From Anaeroplasma sp902783745 (GTDB taxonomy: Bacteria; Bacillota_I; Bacilli_A; Acholeplasmatales; Anaeroplasmataceae): a stretch of DNA of 5,899 bases. Below, piece by piece: positions 1 to 4,873 of the stretch. Position 1 is the stretch's first letter, and every line of letters starts with the position of its first letter. The translations under genes were made by a program, and so were the position numbers. The stretch lies in contig CAMOKL010000052.1 in assembly GCA_946617655.1 (NCBI GenBank), positions 1-5,899 on the forward strand. Reading direction: 5' to 3'. The notes under the pieces were generated by a model. The model saw only the letters and a program-made list of their open reading frames with translations, searched no databases and was not told where the DNA came from.

Positions 1-10
1 GCGTTAAAAA

Positions 11-50
11 AAGGAGCAATAAGCTCCTTGGGGTTGATTTATCAACCTTT
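11..50. terminator. Tandem hairpins at the left edge, probable terminator region
   Basis: Two perfect stem-loops lie side by side. AAGGAGC (11-17) pairs with GCTCCTT (23-29) across a 5-nt loop, and GGTTGAT (32-38) pairs with ATCAACC (41-47) across TT. On the plus strand the second is followed by a short U-rich run, which would suit termination of a gene lying left of the window. On the minus strand the first is followed by an uninterrupted T tract (complement of A6-A12), so it looks like a terminator for leftward transcription. No minus-strand gene lies immediately to its right, so the use of that direction is unclear. The structures could also belong to the diguanylate cyclase leader, but I recognise no riboswitch class. 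Confidence 0.5.
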
Positions 51-106
51 GTTCTGTTAAAATATTATAAATGATATAGATATATTCGATTATTAATTTA
101 TATATT

Positions 107-112
107 AGGTGG
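107..112 (+). promoter_or_regulatory. Ribosome binding site that sets the GGDEF gene start
   Basis: AGGTGG lies 8 nt before ATG 121. The in-frame GTG 109 and GTG 112 lie inside this site and ATG 115 is only 2 nt from it, so ATG 121 is the best start. Confidence 0.75.
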
Positions 113-120
113 TGATGCTT

Positions 121-1155
121 ATGCAAAGCTTAGAAGAAAAGAAAGAGTATTATAAGGTTATAAAAGGAACTTGTTATACAACTAATCTTGCTTATTTATT
201 ATTACATATAATTTATTTGGTCTTTTGTATAATCGCAAAAACTTATATTTTAATGTATTTTAATATTGGAAGTATAATTATTTATTCCTTAGCATTTTTA
301 TTAATAAAAAATGGTAAATATTATTTATATGCGTTATTATGTGGAAATGAATTTTTAATATTTATGTCTGTATCAACAATCCTAGAAGGATTTGGGGCAG
401 GATATTTTTTATGTATTATTGGTTTATGTATTGTTTCTTTTTTTACTACATATTTTTCTAAGAAAAAGAATATAAAGAATTCAATTATATGGGGTGCATT
501 ATCATTTACTATATGCTTAGGATTATTCTTATATTGTAGTAATTCTAAACCATATTATATGTTAGATAGTAATATTGTTAGATGGTTATTCTCAATAAAT
601 TTAGCAGTTGTATTCTTATTTATAATTATTTATTTAATTATATTCTTGAATTATACAACTAAACTTGAAAATAGAATTATTAATGAATCTAGAATAGATA
701 GATTAACACAAATACATAATAGATATGATTTATATAATTATATAGAACAATTAAATGATAAAACTGATTATGCGTTAGCTATATTAGATATAGATGACTT
801 TAAGCATGTTAATGATATATATGGTCATATTGCAGGTGATTTTATTTTAAAAGAGGTTGCAAGAATATCAAATGAAGAATTATATGATTCTTTTGTATCA
901 AGATATGGTGGAGAAGAATTTGTAATTGTTACAAAAATGAATGGTAATTTTAATGATTCATTTAATAAGCTTGATAGTCTAAGAGATAAAATAGCTAATC
1001 ATGTGTTTAAATTTAATGATATTAATATTAATTTAACTGTTACGATAGGTTTAGCACAGTATAAGGATAATATTAAAATAGAAGAATGGATTAATAATGC
1101 TGATGAATTATTGTACCAGGGTAAAAATAGTGGAAAGAATAAGACTGTAATATAG
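121..1155 (+). CDS. Membrane-anchored diguanylate cyclase (GGDEF protein)
   Basis: A 344-residue protein predicted to make cyclic di-GMP from two GTP at the cytoplasmic face of the membrane. The first 180 residues hold about six hydrophobic helices (roughly 20-40, 43-63, 68-88, 92-112, 121-140, 154-178) with no recognisable sensor domain. The GGDEF domain fills residues 190-344: the entry motif DRLTQIHNR (193-201), the substrate and metal segment DIDDFKHVND (223-232), the signature GGEEF (263-267) preceded by RY, and the closing ADELLYQGKNSGKN (327-340). The catalytic signature is intact, so activity is likely. The product-inhibition RxxD motif that normally lies five residues before the signature is replaced by LYDS, so feedback inhibition at that site is unlikely. 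There is no EAL or HD-GYP partner in the window. The start at ATG 121 is chosen by its ribosome site. What the membrane part senses is unknown. Confidence 0.93.
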   Translation: MQSLEEKKEYYKVIKGTCYTTNLAYLLLHIIYLVFCIIAKTYILMYFNIGSIIIYSLAFLLIKNGKYYLYALLCGNEFLIFMSVSTILEGFGAGYFLCIIGLCIVSFFTTYFSKKKNIKNSIIWGALSFTICLGLFLYCSNSKPYYMLDSNIVRWLFSINLAVVFLFIIIYLIIFLNYTTKLENRIINESRIDRLTQIHNRYDLYNYIEQLNDKTDYALAILDIDDFKHVNDIYGHIAGDFILKEVARISNEELYDSFVSRYGGEEFVIVTKMNGNFNDSFNKLDSLRDKIANHVFKFNDININLTVTIGLAQYKDNIKIEEWINNADELLYQGKNSGKNKTVI

Positions 1156-1156
1156 T

Positions 1157-1185
1157 ATAAAAGCACCATTTAATGGTGCTTTTAT
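1157..1185. terminator. Hairpin terminator after the GGDEF gene
   Basis: ATAAAAGCACCAT (1157-1169) pairs perfectly over 13 bp with 1173-1185 across a TTA loop, starting 2 nt after the GGDEF stop codon. The run after the GC core is TTTTAT on the plus strand and the symmetric stem gives the same on the minus strand. The T run is short, so some read-through into the macrodomain gene is possible. Confidence 0.75.
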
Positions 1186-1196
1186 GTAAATCGGAT

Positions 1197-1201
1197 GGAG
1201 G
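1197..1201 (+). promoter_or_regulatory. Ribosome binding site that sets the macrodomain gene start
   Basis: GGAGG lies 7 nt before ATG 1209. An in-frame ATG at 1173 lies within the right arm of the terminator hairpin and has no ribosome site, so it is rejected. Confidence 0.8.
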
Positions 1202-1208
1202 TTTTTAT

Positions 1209-1955
1209 ATGTCTGATTTAGAATGGTTAATTGATTATTTAGAAGAAGTGAATAATAATAAAAAAATAGTTAAAATATATGATTTTAATACATTAAGAGG
1301 ATTAATGAATATAACTATGCCTTATAGTTTAAGTGATGAATATTACATAAGGCAGGATAGGTATTTAAATGAATTATTAAAAGAAAAAGAAATAATAGAT
1401 GCATCATCATTTAATGATGGATTAAATCTGTATTTAGGAGATATTACATTAATTAAGGCAAATGCGATAGTTAATGCTTGTAATTCACAATTATTAGGAT
1501 GTTTTATTCCAAATCATAAATGTATTGATAACGCAATACATACATTTGCAGGATTAGAATTAAGAAGAGACTTAATAGGTATAATGACATTACAAGGACA
1601 TAATGAGGGGGTAGGGTTATGCAAGGCGACAAGAGGATATAATCTACCTTCAGAATATATATTTCACACAGTAGGTCCTATATATAGTGGTTCTTTAGAT
1701 GATGAAAAGGATTTATATAATTGTTATTATTCATGTATGATGATGGCAGATAAAATGAATTTGAAAACTATAGTATTCCCATCTATTTCAACAGGTGTTT
1801 ATGGTTATCCAATTGAAGAAGCTTCAAGAATTGCAATAAGATGTGTTAAAAAGTATTTAGAAAAAGAAAATAAAAATATAAAAAAGGTTATTTTTGATGT
1901 TTTTTCTTTAAATGATTATAAAATATATGAAGAAGTAATAAAAAAGCAAATTTAA
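1209..1955 (+). CDS. Zinc-dependent macrodomain protein-ADP-ribose hydrolase
   Basis: A 248-residue cytosolic protein of the zinc-containing macrodomain family, known to remove ADP-ribose from modified proteins. Residues 1-70 form the helical N-terminal extension typical of this family (the related proteins I recall are about 250-270 residues). The macrodomain follows: GDIT (77-80) and NACNS (89-93) for ADP-ribose binding, then GCFIPNHKCIDN, which carries the family's zinc ligands C98, H103 and C105. IHTFAG, HTVGPI (153-158) and the phosphate-binding loop STGVYGYP (194-201) follow. All key motifs are present, so it should be active. In several Firmicutes and fungi this subfamily is encoded beside a class M sirtuin, GcvH-L and lipoate ligase. 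None of these is visible here, but msrA follows 110 bp downstream. No convincing promoter is seen directly upstream; read-through past the weak terminator is one option. The target protein is unknown. Confidence 0.93.
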   Translation: MSDLEWLIDYLEEVNNNKKIVKIYDFNTLRGLMNITMPYSLSDEYYIRQDRYLNELLKEKEIIDASSFNDGLNLYLGDITLIKANAIVNACNSQLLGCFIPNHKCIDNAIHTFAGLELRRDLIGIMTLQGHNEGVGLCKATRGYNLPSEYIFHTVGPIYSGSLDDEKDLYNCYYSCMMMADKMNLKTIVFPSISTGVYGYPIEEASRIAIRCVKKYLEKENKNIKKVIFDVFSLNDYKIYEEVIKKQI

Positions 1956-2065
1956 GCTTGTTTTTTAAAATTATAAATTGAAAATAAATATCTAATGTGA
2001 GAAAATAATTTATGATAATTTGTTTTGATATGAGGTTTGTTTGAATATTTATTAATGAGGTTTAT
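1956..2065. other. Intergenic spacer between macrodomain gene and msrA
   Basis: 110 bp, very AT-rich. The end of the macrodomain gene and the first bases after it (AAAAAAGCAA ... TTGTTTTTT, about 1941-1967) can fold into a weak A/T hairpin with a bulged G, a possible poor terminator. TTGAAA (1978-1983) resembles a -35 box, but no well-spaced -10 box follows it. I cannot say whether msrA has its own promoter or is co-transcribed. Confidence 0.35.
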
Positions 2066-2557
2066 ATGGAAAAGATAATTTATATTGCAGGCGGCTGTTT
2101 TTGGGGCGTTGAAGAGTATTACAAAAGATTAAAGGGTGTATTAGAAACTAAGGTTGGATATGCGAATGGAAATAGCGCAAATCCTACATATGAGGATGTT
2201 AAAAAGCATAAGACTACTCACGCAGAAACATTAGAATTAAAATATGATGATAGTGTAATTTCATTAGAAAAAATATTAGAACATTTCTTAAGATTTGTAG
2301 ATCCATATTCTATAGATAAGCAAGGTGAGGATATAGGACACCAATATAGAAGTGGCATATATTATATAAATGATTTAGATAAGGATGTAATTGTTAATTA
2401 CTTTAATAAAGTATTAAATAATGATTATAAAATAGAGATATTACCATTATCTAATTTTTATCCTGCAGAAGAATATCATCAGGATTATTTAGAAAAGAAT
2501 CCTAATGGATATTGTCATGTTAATTTAGGTTTAATTAAGAATAGTGAAAGAAAATAA
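2066..2557 (+). CDS. msrA: Peptide-methionine (S)-S-oxide reductase MsrA
   Basis: A 163-residue cytosolic repair enzyme that reduces the S epimer of methionine sulfoxide, free or in proteins, and is recharged by thioredoxin. The family signature GGCFWGVE lies at residues 9-16 with catalytic C11, followed by F12 and W13, which cradle the substrate methyl group. E54 in THAETLEL, D89 in GEDIGHQYRS and Y94 match the conserved acid and tyrosine positions of the active site. A second cysteine, C150 in NPNGYCHV, fits the C-terminal resolving cysteine of one MsrA subgroup. The length is that of a single-domain MsrA, with no fused MsrB. ATG 2066 has GAGG five bases upstream. Lying behind the macrodomain hydrolase, it may belong to a stress-repair set, but the 110-bp gap leaves co-transcription unproven. 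Confidence 0.96.
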   Translation: MEKIIYIAGGCFWGVEEYYKRLKGVLETKVGYANGNSANPTYEDVKKHKTTHAETLELKYDDSVISLEKILEHFLRFVDPYSIDKQGEDIGHQYRSGIYYINDLDKDVIVNYFNKVLNNDYKIEILPLSNFYPAEEYHQDYLEKNPNGYCHVNLGLIKNSERK

Positions 2558-2582
2558 TATATAAGATAGAATGTTAGTAAGC

Positions 2583-2610
2583 AAAAAAGTGTTTATTAAC
2601 ATTTTTTCTT
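2583..2610 (+). terminator. Intrinsic terminator after msrA
   Basis: AAAAAAGTGTT (2583-2593) pairs with AACATTTTTT (2598-2607) across a TATT loop, with one G-T wobble, and is followed by CTTTT. The stem is A/T-rich but has the A-tract, hairpin and T-tract arrangement of an intrinsic terminator, 25 bp after the msrA stop. Confidence 0.65.
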
Positions 2611-2631
2611 TTATAAGTTTAAATAATAAGG

Positions 2632-2637
2632 TATAAT
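2632..2637 (+). promoter_or_regulatory. Probable -10 box upstream of the zinc-ribbon membrane gene
   Basis: A perfect TATAAT lies 28 bp before ATG 2666, just after the msrA terminator. The region 17-18 bp upstream is T-rich (around 2608-2614) with only a poor match to TTGACA, so the promoter may be weak or activator-dependent. Its position indicates that the following gene has its own transcript. Confidence 0.5.
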
Positions 2638-2665
2638 CTAAATAGTCGTTTTTGGAGGTGTATTT

Positions 2666-3502
2666 ATGGGTGGATTTCATGGTGGACATTCAAGCGGAGG
2701 AGGACACTCAAGTGGAGGATTCCATGGAGGTCATTCTTCATCACATCATTCATATTCAAGTAGCTCACATAGAAGTAGCTTTTTAAGAAATGTTCATGTG
2801 AGAGGTGTACATTTTAGTAGCAATAAGAAATATAATATTTCATATGGTACTTCAAATGGGCGCCCTATGACTTTTTTGGGAAGCTTACTTATTTCTATTT
2901 TACTAATTGGTATTGGTTTATTTGTATTTTTTTTAGTTGCAACACCAAGGCATGCAACAGCAACTATAACTAGAACAAACATTGTAGGTACATATGATAG
3001 ATATGAAATTTATGACTTTGAATATGAAGTAAATGGACAAAAGTATTATGGCGATGGTGATGATGATCTAAATTCAGATGGTTCATTAAATGTTAATGTT
3101 GGTGATAAATATACATTATATTTACATGTATTTGGAGATGATTCATATGAATTTGAAGATAAGACTTTACTTGGCTCATTATTTGGTGGTGTATTCTTTT
3201 TTATAGGCTTATTAATATTTGTATCATCTATTCTTACTTATATAAAATATAAGAGATTATTAAGTGAAATAGGAGATGCTAATAATGATGGCAAAATAGA
3301 TGAAAATGATATAGCATATGAGGATGGTAAAAAAGGTGGTATGGCAGATGGTGCTTATTTAGGCGCAAGAGATGCTACTAAAGAAAATGTTTATGATGAA
3401 TTAAGAAAAGAAAAGCCTAAAAAGGTATGCCCATATTGCGGTTCATATGTTAAAGAAGAAGATTTATTTTGTACACAATGCGGTGGCAAATTAACTGAAT
3501 AA
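2666..3502 (+). CDS. Two-TM protein with Gly/His/Ser-rich N-terminus, EF-hand-like loop and zinc ribbon
   Basis: A 278-residue protein of unknown function, started by ATG 2666 with GGAGGTG five bases upstream. Residues 1-40 are a low-complexity Gly/His/Ser tract in which GGFHGGHSS occurs at 2-10 and again at 17-25, with GGGHSS between. A hydrophobic helix spans about 70-92. Residues 97-155 form a compact, mostly beta segment (YEVNGQKYYGDG, then VGDKYTLYLH) that resembles DUF3592-type domains, in which a loop region lies between two membrane helices. The second helix spans about 168-192. After it come an EF-hand-like loop, DANNDGKIDEND (204-215), with acidic or amide residues at positions 1, 3, 5 and 12 and Gly at 6, and a C-terminal zinc ribbon with CPYC (255-258) and CTQC (269-272). 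With two membrane helices, both tails should lie on the same side, probably the cytoplasm. Metal binding (Zn, Ca, or the His tract) is inferred. The family assignment is tentative. Confidence 0.88.
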   Translation: MGGFHGGHSSGGGHSSGGFHGGHSSSHHSYSSSSHRSSFLRNVHVRGVHFSSNKKYNISYGTSNGRPMTFLGSLLISILLIGIGLFVFFLVATPRHATATITRTNIVGTYDRYEIYDFEYEVNGQKYYGDGDDDLNSDGSLNVNVGDKYTLYLHVFGDDSYEFEDKTLLGSLFGGVFFFIGLLIFVSSILTYIKYKRLLSEIGDANNDGKIDENDIAYEDGKKGGMADGAYLGARDATKENVYDELRKEKPKKVCPYCGSYVKEEDLFCTQCGGKLTE

Positions 3503-3523
3503 GAAAATAAATAATATATAAAT

Positions 3524-3572
3524 AAAAATTCCCATAAGTTAAACCATTTGGTTAAGCCTATGGGAATTTTTT
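3524..3572. terminator. Bidirectional terminator between convergent genes
   Basis: AAAAATTCCCATA (3524-3536) pairs perfectly over 13 bp with TATGGGAATTTTT (3559-3571). An inner stem joins TTAAACC (3539-3545) to GGTTAA (3550-3555) with one bulged A and an ATTT loop. An A tract precedes it and a T run ends it on both strands, so it can stop the plus-strand zinc-ribbon gene and the minus-strand YoaK-like gene. Its right arm overlaps the stop codon of the minus-strand gene. Confidence 0.9.
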
Positions 3573-4278
3573 ATTCATTTGTTTCTTGTTCAGTTTTATC
3601 CTCTAGATGATCTGGTATTCCGTTAAAGTCTTTATCGTTACATATATGTCTAAATATAAAATAGAAAATAGACGATAAGATATAGATAAAAGATATTATA
3701 AAGAACGCATTATTTTTTAAACCTGTATATAATAATACTCCAAGAATTCCACCTAATGTAAAGCTTATTAACGCAACAAGAGGTATAATTCCTGTTTGTA
3801 GCTTTTCATTTTTATTACCTCTTATTTTATAACCAATATAAACACCTAAATCTGTAACATTACCAGACATATGAGTCATTCTTACAACAACACCCTTAAA
3901 TGATACAACCATACCATTTTGTAAGCCCATTACAAATGCGAATACTAATACACTATAATATGCGGGTAAGAAGAATGGTATTATTATTAATACACCTATA
4001 GAAAGTATAATGAATCCATATCTTTTGTGTAAATAGAATGCTCTTTCACCTGTAATAATACCAGATATTATTGTACCTATTAAGAACAATAATATTATTC
4101 TTAATACATCCCATGCACCATTAAGGCTTCCTTGCTGTATAGATATTGCAAATTTTGAAACTAAACCTGTTACATGTGAAATTGTTGTACCATTATATCC
4201 AAAAATAGATATTGCGTTTAATGCACCTGCCATAGATGTTAATACGCACATCCAGACTAATAATAATCTTTTATTCAT
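3571..4278 (-). CDS. YoaK/DUF1275 family six-TM membrane protein
   Basis: A 235-residue integral membrane protein of the DUF1275 (YoaK) family, whose biochemical role is not established. About six hydrophobic helices are visible (roughly 5-27, 58-77, 87-104, 107-125, 163-184, 190-209). Family features include the N-terminal SMAGALNAISIFGYNG segment followed by ISHVTGLVSKF, and the mid-protein GLQNGMVV (118-125) with THMSGNVTDLG (135-145), both of which fit the conserved AGxxDAxSxL / TGN and GLQN / TGxxTDLG pattern. The charged tail after the last helix, HICNDKDFNGIPDHLED (211-227), is unusual: DKDFNGIPD has the spacing of a thrombospondin type 3 or EF-like calcium loop. The start is ATG 4278, set by AGAAGGTG eight bases upstream; ATG 4311 in the same frame lacks a ribosome site. 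It is divergent from marR, which may therefore control it. Confidence 0.87.
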   Translation of the reverse strand: MNKRLLLVWMCVLTSMAGALNAISIFGYNGTTISHVTGLVSKFAISIQQGSLNGAWDVLRIILLFLIGTIISGIITGERAFYLHKRYGFIILSIGVLIIIPFFLPAYYSVLVFAFVMGLQNGMVVSFKGVVVRMTHMSGNVTDLGVYIGYKIRGNKNEKLQTGIIPLVALISFTLGGILGVLLYTGLKNNAFFIISFIYILSSIFYFIFRHICNDKDFNGIPDHLEDKTEQETNE

Positions 4279-4286
4279 TAAAAAAA

Positions 4287-4294
4287 CACCTTCT
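4287..4294 (-). promoter_or_regulatory. Ribosome binding site that sets the YoaK-like gene start
   Basis: On the minus strand AGAAGGTG ends 8 nt before ATG 4278. The upstream in-frame ATG 4311 would place this site inside the coding region and has only an A/T leader before it. Confidence 0.75.
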
Positions 4295-4325
4295 AACAAT
4301 TCATAAAGCATTTTAATTCTAACAA

Positions 4326-4334
4326 ATTATCACA
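4326..4334 (-). promoter_or_regulatory. Possible extended -10 for the YoaK-like gene
   Basis: The minus strand reads TGTGATAAT, an extended -10 form (TG, one base, then GATAAT, five of six to consensus), about 50 bp before ATG 4278. The only -35-like sequence is TTGGAT about 19 bp further upstream. This is a weak call. Confidence 0.35.
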
Positions 4335-4380
4335 TTTTTTTAAATAGTAAATCCAAAAATATATTGATTTTAAAAATACA

Positions 4381-4427
4381 AATTCGTATTATTGACAATA
4401 AATCAATTATATTTTATAATACGAATT
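4381..4427. promoter_or_regulatory. Perfect 12-bp inverted repeat flanking the marR promoter (candidate operator)
   Basis: AATTCGTATTAT (4381-4392) and ATAATACGAATT (4416-4427) are exact reverse complements whose centres are 35 bp apart. The left arm touches the first base of the -35 box and the right arm covers five of the six bases of the -10 box. A protein bound at either arm would block RNA polymerase. MarR proteins bind as dimers to inverted repeats and commonly repress their own promoters, so autoregulation by the product of 4450-4872 is the simplest reading. Which half-sites form a dimer site is not known. Confidence 0.7.
4392..4420 (+). promoter_or_regulatory. Consensus housekeeping promoter of the marR operon
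   Basis: TTGACA (4392-4397) and TATAAT (4415-4420) both match the consensus exactly and are separated by the optimal 17 bp. The -10 box lies 29 bp before ATG 4450. Such a strong promoter embedded in an inverted repeat suggests that it is normally held off by a repressor. Confidence 0.88.
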
Positions 4428-4449
4428 AGAATTATTAAGAGGTGGCAAA

Positions 4450-4872
4450 ATGGAAAGAAATTTTTTTCAAAGGTTCGGAAAGCTTTTATATAGACTAGAT
4501 AATTTTTATAATGAATTTGCTAAAAAAAGTGGTGTTAAACCTAATTTAATGTGGATTTTATATGCATTAGATGATGGAATGCCTCATTCTCAAAAAGAAA
4601 TAAGCATATCTTGGGATATACCTATTACAACAATTAATACTATTGTTAAAGAATTAATTAACGATGGATATGTAGAATTAAGTCATATTAAAGGTAAGAG
4701 AAGAGAGATGAATATAATACTTACAAAAAAAGGAGTCTTATATTCTAAAGAAATATTAAAGGATTTATATAAAATAGAAGATAGTGTATATAAGTCCTTA
4801 AATGAAAGAATAAGAGTTAATGATGATTTAGAATTTATTGCAAATAAATTTAATGAAAAAGGAGTGGAATAA
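4450..4872 (+). CDS. MarR-family winged-helix transcriptional regulator
   Basis: A 140-residue DNA-binding protein. An N-terminal helical dimerisation segment (1-30) is followed by a winged helix-turn-helix: PNLMWILYAL (31-40), the HTH around SQKEISISWDIPITTINTIV (47-66), the helix KELINDGYVEL (67-77), and a wing with basic KGKRRE (81-86) before MNIILTKKG. A C-terminal helix (96-137) completes the dimer interface. The length and order are those of MarR proteins, which usually repress their own and neighbouring genes until a ligand or oxidant releases them. No cysteine is present, so direct thiol redox sensing is unlikely. ATG 4450 has AGAGGTGG upstream. The gene ends one base before the DXS-like start, so the two are almost certainly co-transcribed. 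It is divergent from the YoaK-like gene. Confidence 0.93.
   Translation: MERNFFQRFGKLLYRLDNFYNEFAKKSGVKPNLMWILYALDDGMPHSQKEISISWDIPITTINTIVKELINDGYVELSHIKGKRREMNIILTKKGVLYSKEILKDLYKIEDSVYKSLNERIRVNDDLEFIANKFNEKGVE
4858..4864 (+). promoter_or_regulatory. Ribosome binding site inside marR that sets the DXS-like start
   Basis: AAAGGAG within the last codons of marR ends 9 nt before ATG 4874. The in-frame ATG 4838 lies upstream of this site, within marR, and has no ribosome site. The arrangement allows translational coupling of the two genes. Confidence 0.75.
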
Positions 4873-4873
4873 T

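Larger units (their letters stand above)
4314..4434. repeat. Symmetric 9-bp inverted repeat in the divergent intergenic region
   Basis: TAATTCTAA (4314-4322) is the exact reverse complement of TTAGAATTA (4426-4434). As a result both the YoaK-like leader and the marR leader carry TTAGAATTA upstream of their ribosome sites, in the same orientation relative to each gene. It may be part of a shared regulatory design, or chance in AT-rich DNA. Confidence 0.4.

Noticed and set aside
48..106. Promoter for the diguanylate cyclase gene
   Set aside because: TTGTTC (49-54) and several TATA-like sextets are present, but none combine at good spacing with a strong match, so no promoter is called.
1173..1208. 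ATG 1173 as the start of the macrodomain gene
   Set aside because: It lies in the terminator hairpin and has no ribosome site; ATG 1209 has GGAGG at good spacing and gives the family N-terminus.
2794..2982. 62-codon minus-strand open frame inside the zinc-ribbon membrane gene
   Set aside because: It lies wholly antisense to a well-supported gene, has no convincing ribosome site and shows no recognisable protein features.
4279..4311. ATG 4311 as the start of the YoaK-like gene
   Set aside because: No ribosome site precedes it, whereas AGAAGGTG precedes ATG 4278, which begins the expected short N-terminus before helix 1.
4838..4873. Upstream ATG 4838 as the start of the DXS-like gene
   Set aside because: It would overlap marR by 35 bases and lacks a ribosome site, while ATG 4874 has AAAGGAG nine bases upstream and gives the usual DXS-like N-terminus (MYDLLNKI).
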